11,402 bases of DNA from Rhodothermaceae bacterium (lineage in GTDB: Bacteria; Bacteroidota; Rhodothermia; Rhodothermales; JAHEMB01). The position numbers and the translations under genes were made by a program. The stretch is taken from assembly GCA_024643915.1 (NCBI GenBank), contig JAHEMB010000050.1:1-11402 (forward strand), read 5' to 3'. The notes under the pieces were generated by a model. It did not search any database. It was not told where the DNA came from and was given only the letters and a program-made list of their open reading frames with translations. Positions 4,691 to 11,402 of the stretch are shown here, piece by piece. Every line of letters starts with the position of its first letter. Position 1 is the stretch's first letter.

Positions 4691-7561
4691 CTAATCGCCG
4701 TCGAGGGGGATAGTGAGGGTGAGGCGGGTGCCTTCGCCGGGCGCCGATTCGATGCCGAGGGTGCCGCCAAAAAAGCCCAGGCGCTCGCGCACGTTCTGTA
4801 GACCGAAGCGGTTGTTGCCGGTGGCCGCATCCAGGGCGGCGGTCACGTCGAAGCCTGCGCCCTCGTCTACTACCTCAATGCGGAGCGAGCCGTCGGCGCT
4901 GTGGAGGCATACCCGCGCGTGATCGGTGCCGGCGTGCTTGGCGGTGTTGAAGAGGAGCTCGCGGATAATTTGGAAGAGAAGGATGCGCATGGCCTCGTCC
5001 GGTACGTGCGTCGGCACCGCCTCCACTTCGACGGCCAGGCCGTGGAGGGCGTGCATCTGCCGGGCCAGCCAGCGGAGGGCCACCTCCAGCCCCTCGCCTT
5101 GCAGCACGGGCGGGCTCAGATCCACGGTGAGGGTGCGCAGATCGTCTATGGCTTCCCCCAGCAGGGCGCCGATTTCCTGGATCGGCGCCTGCAAGGCCGG
5201 GTTCTCGATGTCCTGCCCGAGAAACTCGACCTTCATCCGCGTCCCATAAAGGATCTGCTGCACGTGGTCGTGGAGGATCTGGGCGACGCGGTGGCGCTCG
5301 CGCTGCTCGGCGAGGCTGAGGGCTGAGGCGAGCCGGCGTACCTGCCCGGTCCGTTTCTCCACCCGTTCTTCGAGGAGTTCGTTGAAGGTCTCCAATTCCC
5401 CCTGTACCGCTTTCCAGGCAGATACGTCGTGGAACGTGGCGATGGCACGGACGATTTCCCCCTCGGCATCGCGGACGGGTGCGGCGTTCACCGAGATCGT
5501 CGTCAGGGTCCCGTCGCCCCGGCGGTAGCGCATCTCCTCGTTGCGGATCGTCTCGCCGAAGAGGGCGCGGGTAAGAGGGTACGCTTCGGGGGCATAGGAT
5601 CGCCCATCCGCGTGTAGGGCGCCGTAGCGTGCGTAGCCGGCGTAATCCTCGGCAGGGAGGAAGGGATGGCGCAGCAGGCGGGCTGCCTCGTTGTTGTGAA
5701 AGAGCAACTTCCCCGAAGGCGCCTCGGCGATGAAGACGCCGGAGGGCATCTGTTCGAGTGTGGCTTCGAGGAGGCTTTCGCTTTGCCGCAACGCCTCTTC
5801 GGCCCGCTTGCGCCGGTTAACATTGAGCGTGACGCCTACCATCCGTCCTGCCGGGCCCTCGGCGTCGGAGATCACCTGTCCGCGTACGTAAATGTGTTCG
5901 GGGGCGGCGCCGGGGAAGTCCACACGGGATTCGTATTCGAGGACGGGATCGCCGCCACGCCGGGTTCTATCAATCACTTGTTGGGCGAGCCGCTGCACGC
6001 GATCACGGTCGTCCTCGTGGAGCCATTTGTTGGCTTCCTCCCCCGTGCTGATGGTTTCTTCGACCCGCCCTTCACTGGTGGGGAAGTAGAGGTGGAGGGC
6101 ATCGGTGCGGAGGTTCCAGTCCCACACCTGGATATCGGCGCCGAGGAGGGCCAGGCGCAGGCGCTCTTCGCTTCGCCGCAGCTTTTCTTGCGCCAGTTTC
6201 AACTCCGTGATGGGGATGGAGAGGCCGACGAGCTGGTAGATGCGGCCCGTCTCGTCACGGAGGGGGGAAAGGCGGACGAGCCACCAGGTCTCGCCTTCGA
6301 GGCCGGGCATCTGGGTCTCGTATTCCATCGGTGCACCGGAGCGCACACACTGCTGGAAACGGGCGCGGACCTGAGGGGCCATCCCCGGCGGGACGAGATC
6401 CTCGATGCTTTTGCCGGGTACCTCTGCCGCCTTGCGACCGGTCAGCCGATCGAGGGCCGAGTTGGCGGTAACGAAGCGGAAGTCGCCGTCTTCAGTAACG
6501 TCGAGGACGTAGATGATTTCGTGTACGCCGTCGAAGATGCTGCGGAGGAAGCGCTCCTTTTCGGCCAACTCGCGGGTGCGTTCTGCGACGCGCTCTTCGA
6601 GCGTCTCATTGAGGCGATGCAACGTCTGCTCGCGTTCCTGACGGTGGATGGCCGCGCCGAGGGCGCCGGCGGCCACGCGGAGAGCATCGATCTCTTCGGG
6701 CGCCCAGGCGTGGCCGCGCTGGCAGTCGTCGAAGCCGATGAAGCCCCACCACGCTCGGTCTTTGAAGACGGGCATGACGGCGATGGAGCGGATGTCCTGG
6801 TCCATAAGGAGGGCCTGCTCCTCGGCGGGCAACTCGGCCACAGCTGCGCTGAGGGCCTGCCCGGCGCTGAGAAGTTTTACCCATCGCCCGAACCCGGCGT
6901 CCACATAAGGGCAATCCTGGAGGTCGGGGTTCGCCTGCTGCGAGGCGACGCCGGGGGCGGTCCACTCGTAGCGCTGGCTGGTGAGCAGAGTGCCATCGTC
7001 GCCGGGGTGGTTCTGAAAAAGGTAGACACGGCTGGCGCCGGTGGCCGTGCCCAGACGCTCCAGCACGCCGTCGATGCTGTCCTCCCACGTGCGTTTCTTC
7101 AGAAGCTGCTCGGCGGCGAAGGCGGCGGCGGCGAGGATGGCACTCTGCCGGCTGAGGGCGTCGTAGGGACTCGGCTCGCCGGTCACGTCGCGAGCGACGC
7201 CATAAAGCAGGCCGTCCTCGGGAGAAAAAACGACGTTCCACGCAAGGCGGCGGTATGCGCCGTCGGCGCAGCGAAACCGATTCACGAACAAATCGGGCTG
7301 CCTGTTGCCTGCCCTCGTTTGCTCAAGGTGGGCATGGGTGGCGGTGCGGTCGTCCTCGTGGACGAAGTCGAGGAGGGGGCGATGGAGCAGGGCAGCGCGC
7401 GGATAGCCCAGCGCCTGCTCCCACGCCGGGTTCAGCCGCACGAAGTACCCTTCGGCGTCGGCCACGGCGAGCAGGTCGGCGGCCATCTCAAAAAGGCGAT
7501 GATCGGCGTGTTCAGTCTTAGTCAGGGCCTGTGCCGGGCGGCCTGCTGCGGTCGGGTTCAT
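4691..7561 (-). CDS. Cytoplasmic multi-PAS/GAF sensor histidine kinase (HisKA_3, NarL-type)
   Basis: This 956-residue kinase senses signals through stacked input domains and should phosphorylate a LuxR/NarL-type response regulator. Domain order, numbered from the ATG at 7561: PAS (about 18-128), GAF (about 155-308), coiled coil with LEERVAERT (about 310-340), PAS (about 338-455), PAS (about 468-582), PAS (about 592-718), second coil with LEERVEKRT (about 722-755), HisKA_3 dimerisation helices with QILHDHVQQ and phospho-acceptor H764, then a HATPase domain (about 858-953). The HATPase has N872 in ELLFNTAKHA, a G1 box DEGAGF at 899-904 and a FGLQNVRERL motif. No transmembrane segment is visible, so it reads cytoplasmic signals; ligands of the PAS/GAF domains are unknown. 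A TTG immediately precedes the ATG and would add one residue. No response regulator lies in the window, so it is an orphan. A long open frame on the opposite strand is a codon-bias shadow. Confidence 0.95.
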   Translation of the reverse strand: MNPTAAGRPAQALTKTEHADHRLFEMAADLLAVADAEGYFVRLNPAWEQALGYPRAALLHRPLLDFVHEDDRTATHAHLEQTRAGNRQPDLFVNRFRCADGAYRRLAWNVVFSPEDGLLYGVARDVTGEPSPYDALSRQSAILAAAAFAAEQLLKKRTWEDSIDGVLERLGTATGASRVYLFQNHPGDDGTLLTSQRYEWTAPGVASQQANPDLQDCPYVDAGFGRWVKLLSAGQALSAAVAELPAEEQALLMDQDIRSIAVMPVFKDRAWWGFIGFDDCQRGHAWAPEEIDALRVAAGALGAAIHRQEREQTLHRLNETLEERVAERTRELAEKERFLRSIFDGVHEIIYVLDVTEDGDFRFVTANSALDRLTGRKAAEVPGKSIEDLVPPGMAPQVRARFQQCVRSGAPMEYETQMPGLEGETWWLVRLSPLRDETGRIYQLVGLSIPITELKLAQEKLRRSEERLRLALLGADIQVWDWNLRTDALHLYFPTSEGRVEETISTGEEANKWLHEDDRDRVQRLAQQVIDRTRRGGDPVLEYESRVDFPGAAPEHIYVRGQVISDAEGPAGRMVGVTLNVNRRKRAEEALRQSESLLEATLEQMPSGVFIAEAPSGKLLFHNNEAARLLRHPFLPAEDYAGYARYGALHADGRSYAPEAYPLTRALFGETIRNEEMRYRRGDGTLTTISVNAAPVRDAEGEIVRAIATFHDVSAWKAVQGELETFNELLEERVEKRTGQVRRLASALSLAEQRERHRVAQILHDHVQQILYGTRMKVEFLGQDIENPALQAPIQEIGALLGEAIDDLRTLTVDLSPPVLQGEGLEVALRWLARQMHALHGLAVEVEAVPTHVPDEAMRILLFQIIRELLFNTAKHAGTDHARVCLHSADGSLRIEVVDEGAGFDVTAALDAATGNNRFGLQNVRERLGFFGGTLGIESAPGEGTRLTLTIPLDGD

Positions 7562-7619
7562 CAAGCAAAAGCCTCTGCTCCCTTTACGTATGCCAGTGTA
7601 GCTGCTTCAAAGGGAGACC

Positions 7620-7648
7620 ATTAAAAAGGGTGGGGGATGGGGTAACAA
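7620..7648 (-). promoter_or_regulatory. Sigma70-like promoter for the histidine kinase
   Basis: The minus strand reads TTGTTA (7648-7643), a 17-nt spacer, then TTTAAT (7625-7620). That is 4/6 and 5/6 matches at ideal spacing in a locally AT-rich stretch. It would give a leader of about 50 nt. GTGCAAGTTACAC, an imperfect palindrome, lies just upstream at 7661-7673. Confidence 0.45.
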
Positions 7649-7671
7649 AAAAAGCACTGTGTAACTTGCAC

Positions 7672-7947
7672 TCACCTCCGTTCGTCGGAGGGCGAAGGCC
7701 CGCGCAGGAAGCGTCCCGCTTCATCGGGTTCGATAGCCTTGTAGTGATTGAGGTTGAGCGCCTTAAGGTGGGGGACCGCCGCACCGTGCAGCAGGTGATC
7801 GATGGTGTGCTGAAGCAAAGCGGGCGTGGGCCGCACGTTGCGCTTGGCGAAAGCCCGTTGTACGAACGCTTCCGTCTCATCCCGTGTGGGTGCCGCCGCA
7901 AAGCGCGCTTCGAAGTCTTGCCGTATGTTGCGGAGGAGCACGTCCAT
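7672..7947 (-). CDS. Small hypothetical protein, possibly the 3' part of a frameshifted gene
   Basis: The frame from ATG at 7947 encodes 91 residues (MDVLLRNIRQDFEARF...) ending in TGA at 7674-7672. It is soluble, helix-rich and charged, with no signal peptide, membrane segment or recognised domain. Codon third positions are GC-rich, unlike the other frames here. A TTG at 7971 is possible and adds eight residues. Reading further upstream, the same frame continues to look protein-like (RWPLLVHSYDPLARQHPYS) up to a TAA at 8028-8026 without a start codon. That suggests the N-terminus belongs in another frame, starting at 8093. It lies just upstream of the kinase on the same strand; a relation between the two cannot be shown. 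I do not recognise the family. Confidence 0.5.
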   Translation of the reverse strand: MDVLLRNIRQDFEARFAAAPTRDETEAFVQRAFAKRNVRPTPALLQHTIDHLLHGAAVPHLKALNLNHYKAIEPDEAGRFLRGPSPSDERR

Positions 7948-7989
7948 AGAATACGGGTGCTGCCGGGCCAATGGATCGTAGGAATGAAC

Positions 7990-8093
7990 GAGTAAAGGCC
8001 ATCGCAGGGTTCCACCGTACCGGGGTTAAGAGGAATGAAACCATCCAGATAAGGGTTTACATAGCGGTGCTCATCGCCGGGCACCTCGGCCAT
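7990..8093 (-). other. Possible N-terminal coding part in a different frame from the small hypothetical gene
   Basis: From ATG 8093 the minus strand reads MAEVPGDEHRYVNPYLDGF and continues protein-like for about 35-40 residues. It then becomes an unlikely Ser/Arg/Cys-rich shadow while the frame of the neighbouring 7947-7672 gene takes over. AGGGG abuts the ATG. Third positions here are less GC-rich than in neighbouring genes. It may be the original N-terminus separated by an indel between about 7985 and 8025, or simply non-coding. Confidence 0.25.
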
Positions 8094-8135
8094 CCCCTGT
8101 CGGCAGGCGCCGGCACGGGGTTTTGACTCACGCCG

Positions 8136-8164
8136 GGCGGGCCGCCTCTTTGGGGTGGCCCGCC
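8136..8164 (+). repeat. GC-rich 8-bp stem-loop before the DUF2911 gene
   Basis: GGCGGGCC (8136-8143) and GGCCCGCC (8157-8164) pair perfectly around a 13-nt loop. The stem ends 11 nt before the GGAGG ribosome binding site (8176-8180) of the gene starting at 8188. No T-run follows. It may shape the mRNA leader or be the remnant of an upstream terminator. Confidence 0.45.
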
Positions 8165-8187
8165 TGCAAGCCTATGGAGGTTCATCC

Positions 8188-9252
8188 ATGACCATGCGTA
8201 CCATCCGAAACGGCGTTGCCCTGTTGCTCACCATCGTCTGCCTGAGCGCCCAGGCAGTGCTGGCCCAGCCGACCCTGGAGTTCCCCCGCGTTAGCCAGCA
8301 GGCCAAGGTCAGCCAGCGCGTGGGCCTGACGGACATCACCATCAAGTACCACCGCCCGCTCGTCAAGGACCGCCTCGTCTGGGGCGGCATCGTGCCTTAC
8401 GGCGAGGTGTGGCGCACGGGCGCAAACGAAAACACCACCATCACCTTCTCCGGTCCCGTGAGCGTCGAAGGGCACGAACTGCCCGCCGGCACTTACGGCC
8501 TGCACACCATCCCCGCCGCGCAGGGGAACTGGACGCTCGTTCTCAGCCACAACAACCATCTGTGGGGAAGCTTCCGCTACCAGGAGGACGAGGACGCCCT
8601 GCGCGTGCCAGTGACGCCGCGCCCCGCCTCGCACCAGGAGGTCCTGCTGTTCTCCTTCCCCGAAGTGACGGACAACAGCACCACGGTGGTGATGCACTGG
8701 GCCGAGCTGGCCGTGCCCATCCGCATTGAGGTCGATACGGAGGAGGCGGTGATGGCCCAACTGCGGAAGGACATCCGGGGCCTCGCCGGCTTCTTCCCGC
8801 AGAGCCTGGCGCAGGCCGCCGGCTACACTCTGCAAGCCAACACGCACCACGAGGAAGGAATGGCATGGATCGACCAGGCCATCCAGCGGCAACCGACGTT
8901 CGCCAACTACAGCGTCAAGGCGGGCCTGCTGGCCCAACTCGGGCGCGAGGCCGAGGCCGAAGCGCTCATTTCCGAGCACATGGCCACCGCCACGGAGAAC
9001 GAGGTGAACACCTACGGCTACCAGCTCCTCGGCGCAGGCCAGCTCGACAGCGCCATCGAGATCTTCAAGCACAACGTCGAGGCGAATCCCGATTCGTGGA
9101 ACACCTACGACAGCCTCGCCGAAGCCTACGCGGCCAAGGGCGAGACGGCGAAGTCCATCGAGTTCTACGAGAAGGCACTGTCCATGGTACAGGACGAAGT
9201 CCAGCAGTCGCGCATCAATGGTGTGCTGCAAAACCTGCGCGGGTCGAACTGA
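8188..9252 (+). CDS. Exported DUF2911 protein with C-terminal TPR repeats
   Basis: This 354-residue protein has a signal peptide (residues 1-26, cleavage expected after AQAVLA) and a DUF2911 domain (about 28-180). The domain carries the family's hallmark YGEVWRTGANENTTITFS, AGTYGLHTIP and NHLWGSF motifs. A C-terminal helical part (about 190-345) includes TPR units with PDSWNTYDSLAEAYAAKG. DUF2911 proteins are common in Bacteroidota and relatives, usually exported, and have no established biochemical role; the DUF2911-TPR arrangement is known in that group. The start is fixed by GGAGG 7 nt upstream of ATG 8188, followed at once by the signal peptide; an earlier in-frame start at 8155 falls inside the leader hairpin. 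A strong terminator follows 30 bp after the stop, so the gene is a single transcription unit. Confidence 0.93.
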   Translation: MTMRTIRNGVALLLTIVCLSAQAVLAQPTLEFPRVSQQAKVSQRVGLTDITIKYHRPLVKDRLVWGGIVPYGEVWRTGANENTTITFSGPVSVEGHELPAGTYGLHTIPAAQGNWTLVLSHNNHLWGSFRYQEDEDALRVPVTPRPASHQEVLLFSFPEVTDNSTTVVMHWAELAVPIRIEVDTEEAVMAQLRKDIRGLAGFFPQSLAQAAGYTLQANTHHEEGMAWIDQAIQRQPTFANYSVKAGLLAQLGREAEAEALISEHMATATENEVNTYGYQLLGAGQLDSAIEIFKHNVEANPDSWNTYDSLAEAYAAKGETAKSIEFYEKALSMVQDEVQQSRINGVLQNLRGSN

Positions 9253-9280
9253 GGGTGTTTTCAGAAGCCCGATACTGCGG

Positions 9281-9330
9281 TGGGGAGACACGTAATAGGA
9301 GAAGTCCTGTTACGTGTCTCCTCATTTTTG
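9281..9330 (+). terminator. Strong intrinsic terminator after the DUF2911 gene
   Basis: GGAGACACGTAA (9284-9295) pairs perfectly with TTACGTGTCTCC (9310-9321). The pairing continues inward as TAGGA/TCCTG with one G-T wobble to a GAAG tetraloop (9301-9304), and outward for three more pairs, giving a stem of about 20 bp. TCATTTTTG follows on the + strand. No T-run exists on the other side, so it acts in the + direction. Confidence 0.92.
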
Positions 9331-9426
9331 TGATCGTAGCAGCTCCGTCACCGCCCGGGCCCCTCGGCACGCAACTCCCGGTGCCGTCTTTGTATCTATA
9401 ACGGTGAACCAACCAGGGAGGAGACC

Positions 9427-9576
9427 ATGATCAGGCATATTAGAGCGAGGCGGGAACAGGGAAGCTGGTGGCTCGTGCGCGACCTCGCCGTTGTCTTCGG
9501 CTTGCTGGCTCTACTCATTGGCGGCGTAGTGGCGACGAGCGAGCTGGTGGCGCTCGTGACGGGGCTGCTGGGCTGA
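9427..9576 (+). CDS. 49-residue single-pass membrane peptide
   Basis: ATG 9427 follows a strong GGGAGGAG site (4 nt spacing to the ATG) and opens a 49-codon frame to TGA 9576. The N-terminus is basic (RHIRARREQGSWW), followed by a hydrophobic helix at about residues 20-36 (DLAVVFGLLALLIGGVVA) and a second hydrophobic stretch at about 39-48. This is the layout of a small inner-membrane protein with its N-terminus in the cytoplasm. It sits alone between the upstream terminator and a non-coding region, with a TATAAC box (9396-9401) about 26 bp before the ATG. No family is recognised. The strong ribosome binding site, sensible topology and stop position are the evidence for a real gene; it is too short for sequence-style coding tests to be decisive. 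Confidence 0.6.
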   Translation: MIRHIRARREQGSWWLVRDLAVVFGLLALLIGGVVATSELVALVTGLLG

Positions 9577-9637
9577 GTAGCTCCGCAGAAAACAGCCGGG
9601 ATGCTGCGGCCACGGTGCTGCACGGCTACGAGCGCGT

Positions 9638-9719
9638 CCAAATTCGAATAGCGAAGCCCGAAATCCGAAAAGGCATTGATACAGCCGCTATCGGAAATCT
9701 GCACCGTTTCGAATTTTGG
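9638..9719. repeat. Imperfect inverted repeat CCAAATTCGAA ... TTCGAATTTTGG
   Basis: The left arm at 9638-9648 and right arm at 9708-9719 match in 11 of 12 positions, with one extra A-T pair in the right arm. Inside and around lie related words (GAAATCCGAAA at 9659-9669, GGATTCCG at 9718-9725). It resembles degenerate dispersed intergenic repeats or a worn miniature element, but neither target-site duplication nor transposase is seen. Confidence 0.45.
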
Positions 9720-9916
9720 ATTCCGAGTTTACTAAGTCAGTCGCCTGCGGCTCGTGTCGGATTTATGAATGACGGCGTGCCCCCCTCGGCACGGTACCTT
9801 CGTACTTCCGCGGGTGTATGTAGGCACAGTTACAGGGCCAAAAGCAGCGGTAATTTTTCCTGAATCCGCGACCGGCCCGGGCTGAAGAGGGAGCAGGAAC
9901 GGTGCCGGTGGTGTAG

Positions 9917-9936
9917 ATTGGCGCGAAGACGCCAGT
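9917..9936 (+). repeat. Short hairpin just upstream of hutH
   Basis: ATTGGCG (9917-9923) pairs with CGCCAGT (9930-9936), with one T-G wobble, around a 6-nt loop. It ends 8 nt before the hutH ATG, where a ribosome binding site would be. No Shine-Dalgarno is visible there. It could be an operator or a translation-modulating hairpin. Confidence 0.4.
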
Positions 9937-9944
9937 CCCCCCGT

Positions 9945-11303
9945 ATGCCCCCTGCCGACCTTTACTTCGAGCCGTCACCCTTTCTTCGCATCGCCCACCT
10001 AGAGGCTGATGTGCAGGCCAGCCTGGAAGCGCTTCGGCGCGATGCCTCGCCGGTGCGGCGGGCGCGGGCGGTGGTGGAGGCGGCGCTGGACGATGGCGGG
10101 ACCTACTACGGCATCAATACCGGCTTCGGCGCGCTCGCCCGCGTCCGCATCGACGCCGACCGGTTGCAGCAGCTACAGCGCAACCTCGTGTTGAGCCACG
10201 CCGTCGGCGTGGGCGCCCTTGTGCCCCGGCCCATCTGCCGGCTGATGCTGCAACTCAAGATTCATGCGCTCGGCCTGGGCTTCTCGGGCGTCTCCCTCGA
10301 CGTGTTTGAGCGGCTGTTGCTTTTCGAGGCGCGCGGCCTGATCCCCGCCGTCCCCAGCCGGGGCAGCGTCGGCGCCTCGGGCGATCTCGCTCCGCTCGCC
10401 CACCTCGCCCTCCCCCTCCTCGGCCTCGGTTTCTTCTGGGACGATGCCGGCACGGCCTCGCGCCTCGCCGCCGACGTGCTGAGCGAACACGGTCTCACCC
10501 CGATTGAACTGCACCCGAAAGACGGCCTCTCGCTCATCAACGGGACCCAGCTCATGAGCGCCTACGGGGCGCACGTGCTGGCGCGATCGCTGCGCCTCGC
10601 CCGCACCGCCGACGTGCTGGCCGGCATGAGCCTGGAAGCCCTGCAAGGCAGCATCAAACCCTTCGACGCGCGCATCCAGGCCGTCCGCCCGCACCCCGGC
10701 CAGGCCAAAGTGGCCGCCAACATCCGCCTCCTGCTCACCGACAGCGAAATCCTCGAAGGGCACCGTGACTGTGGGAAGGTGCAGGATCCCTACTGCCTCC
10801 GCTGCGTGCCCCAGGTCCACGGCGCCAGCCGCGATGCGCTCGACCACACGTGCAGCGTCGTCGAGACCGAGATCAACGCCGTCACAGACAACCCCCTCGT
10901 CTTCCCCGGAGGCGACATCATCAGCGGCGGCAATTTCCACGGGCAGCCCCTCGCCCTTGCCCTCGACTACGCTGCGCTTGCCCTGGCCGAGATGGCTTCG
11001 ATCTCCGAGCGGCGCATCTACCTCCTCCTCGAAGGCCACGACGGCCTGCCGCGCCTGCTGATGCAGGAGACCGGCATCAACTCCGGCTTCATGATCCCCC
11101 AGTACACCGCCGCCGCCCTTGTCTCGGAAAACAAGGTGCTGTGCCACCCCGCCTCGGTCGATTCCATCCCGACGAGCCTGGGGCAGGAGGATCACGTGTC
11201 GATGGGCTCGATCAGCGCCCTCAAGCTGTTCACGGTCCTCGAAAACGTTGAGCACGTCCTCGCCATCGAGTTGCTGACGGCGGCGCATGCGCTCGAGCTC
11301 CGA
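9945..11303 (+). CDS. hutH: Histidine ammonia-lyase, C-terminus lost at a junction
   Basis: This enzyme deaminates L-histidine to urocanate and ammonia, the first step of histidine degradation in the cytoplasm. From ATG 9945 about 453 residues match the family. The MIO-forming triad A144-S145-G146 lies in GSVGASGDLAPL, and the active-site tyrosine Y54 in YYGINTGFG. Further landmarks are SHAVGVG (about 84-90), N199 in LINGTQ, Y283 and R286 in QDPYCLRCVPQVHG, F331 in GGNFHG, and E415 in GQEDHVSMG. The glutamate and the SH motif favour histidine over phenylalanine or tyrosine lyase. Full-length enzymes have about 500-510 residues. Here the match stops after LLTAAHALELR, and the frame continues open to the window end as nonsense antisense to another gene. 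hutU and hutI are not in the window. No ribosome binding site is seen; a hairpin lies just upstream. Confidence 0.9.
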
Positions 11304-11402
11304 GTTCAGCCGCGGGTGGGCGGGGTCGACGAAGAGGCCGAGCATATGCACCTCGGTGCCGCCAACGGTGCCTTGGTCATATCGACGAGGCTGCCGTCGT
11401 TC
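11290..11402 (-). CDS. PHP-domain metal-dependent phosphoesterase, internal fragment
   Basis: The minus strand from the window end reads VGGTEVHMLGLFVDPAHPRL followed by NSELERMR. This resembles the segment of PHP-domain proteins (TrpH/YciV-type phosphoesterases and relatives) that follows the metal-binding beginning: a G-x-E-[IV]-H-[LM]-LG-[YL]-F-[VI]-DP pattern leading into a helix. The histidine would be a metal ligand. Only about 30 convincing residues are visible, followed at once by antisense of hutH. The bases next to the window edge (11370-11402) are less convincing in this frame. Family assignment is tentative. Confidence 0.5.

Larger units (their letters stand above)
9577..9944. other. 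Non-coding region with inverted repeats before hutH
   Basis: No gene is supported in these 368 bases. The region holds an AT-richer block (9638-9735) with repeated TTCGAA/CCGAAA-type words and a near-perfect inverted repeat (9638-9648 with 9708-9719). It also has a CGTGCC/GGCACG stem (9776-9793) and a short hairpin just before hutH (9917-9936). Frames here are short with unlikely composition. Confidence 0.6.

Noticed and set aside
5666..7624. 652-codon open frame on the + strand across the kinase gene
   Set aside because: It is exactly antisense to a kinase with all catalytic motifs; composition (Gly/Val/Ala/His-rich, no domains) is that of a codon-bias shadow in GC-rich DNA.
8182..9291. 369-codon minus-strand frame across the DUF2911 gene
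   Set aside because: Antisense to a gene with signal peptide, hallmark motifs and ribosome binding site; no recognisable protein features of its own.
9360..9793. 12-bp direct repeat CCCCTCGGCACG (9360-9371 and 9782-9793) flanking the small membrane gene
   Set aside because: A few 12-mer repeats are expected by chance in 11 kb; the copies sit in different stems and have no further shared flanks, so they do not look like attachment sites.
9763..9978. Minus-strand 71-codon frame before hutH
   Set aside because: Overlaps the hutH start, Arg/Gly/Pro-rich composition, no ribosome binding site; not supported as a gene.
10173..11351. 392-codon minus-strand frame across hutH
   Set aside because: Shadow of hutH; only its first 25 or so residues (PHP-like) look real and are reported separately.
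1..11402. tRNA, rRNA, CRISPR, transposase, phage or defence genes
   Set aside because: Looked for T-loop and anticodon-arm patterns, regularly spaced repeats and characteristic motifs; none found.

Overview
The window is about 11.4 kb of GC-rich bacterial DNA. It most resembles the Rhodothermota/Bacteroidota group (Salinibacter/Rhodothermus-like relatives). The signs are a fragment of an outer-membrane TonB-dependent receptor barrel, a secreted lipoprotein alpha-amylase-family enzyme, an exported DUF2911-TPR protein, a large PAS/GAF two-component kinase, and several starts lacking a clear Shine-Dalgarno next to others with a strong one. The phylum is inferred from protein style; no 16S rRNA or other marker is present.

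Layout. Bases 1-~180 carry a piece of a TonB-dependent receptor on the + strand. It runs abruptly into the 3' part of an unrecognised minus-strand gene (start 527). Next on the minus strand come a cold-shock-domain protein with a polar tail (999-661) behind a long AT-rich leader, and a biotin-protein ligase (2105-1311). Divergent from the ligase is an exported TPR protein (2247-2936). A leader with a perfect 11-bp inverted repeat precedes a GH13 lipoprotein (3171-4538). This converges on a 956-residue cytoplasmic hybrid-sensing histidine kinase (7561-4691). Upstream of the kinase is a small hypothetical gene whose N-terminal part may lie in another frame (8093-7672). A DUF2911-TPR exported protein (8188-9252) follows and ends at a textbook intrinsic terminator. 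Then come a 49-codon single-helix membrane peptide (9427-9576), 370 bp of repeat-containing non-coding DNA, and histidine ammonia-lyase hutH (from 9945). hutH breaks at about codon 450 into sequence that reads on the minus strand as a PHP-domain protein.

The genes do not form one pathway. They are mostly single-gene units of housekeeping or envelope function: protein biotinylation, RNA chaperoning, glucan hydrolysis at the cell surface, signal sensing and histidine degradation. I found no CRISPR array, tRNA, rRNA, transposase, phage gene or defence system, and no convincing new multi-gene system.

The most notable structural feature is that both ends of the window show abrupt joins between unrelated genes in opposite orientation, about 110-180 bp from each end. 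The simplest reading is assembly or amplification chimeras at contig ends, though real rearrangements are not excluded.
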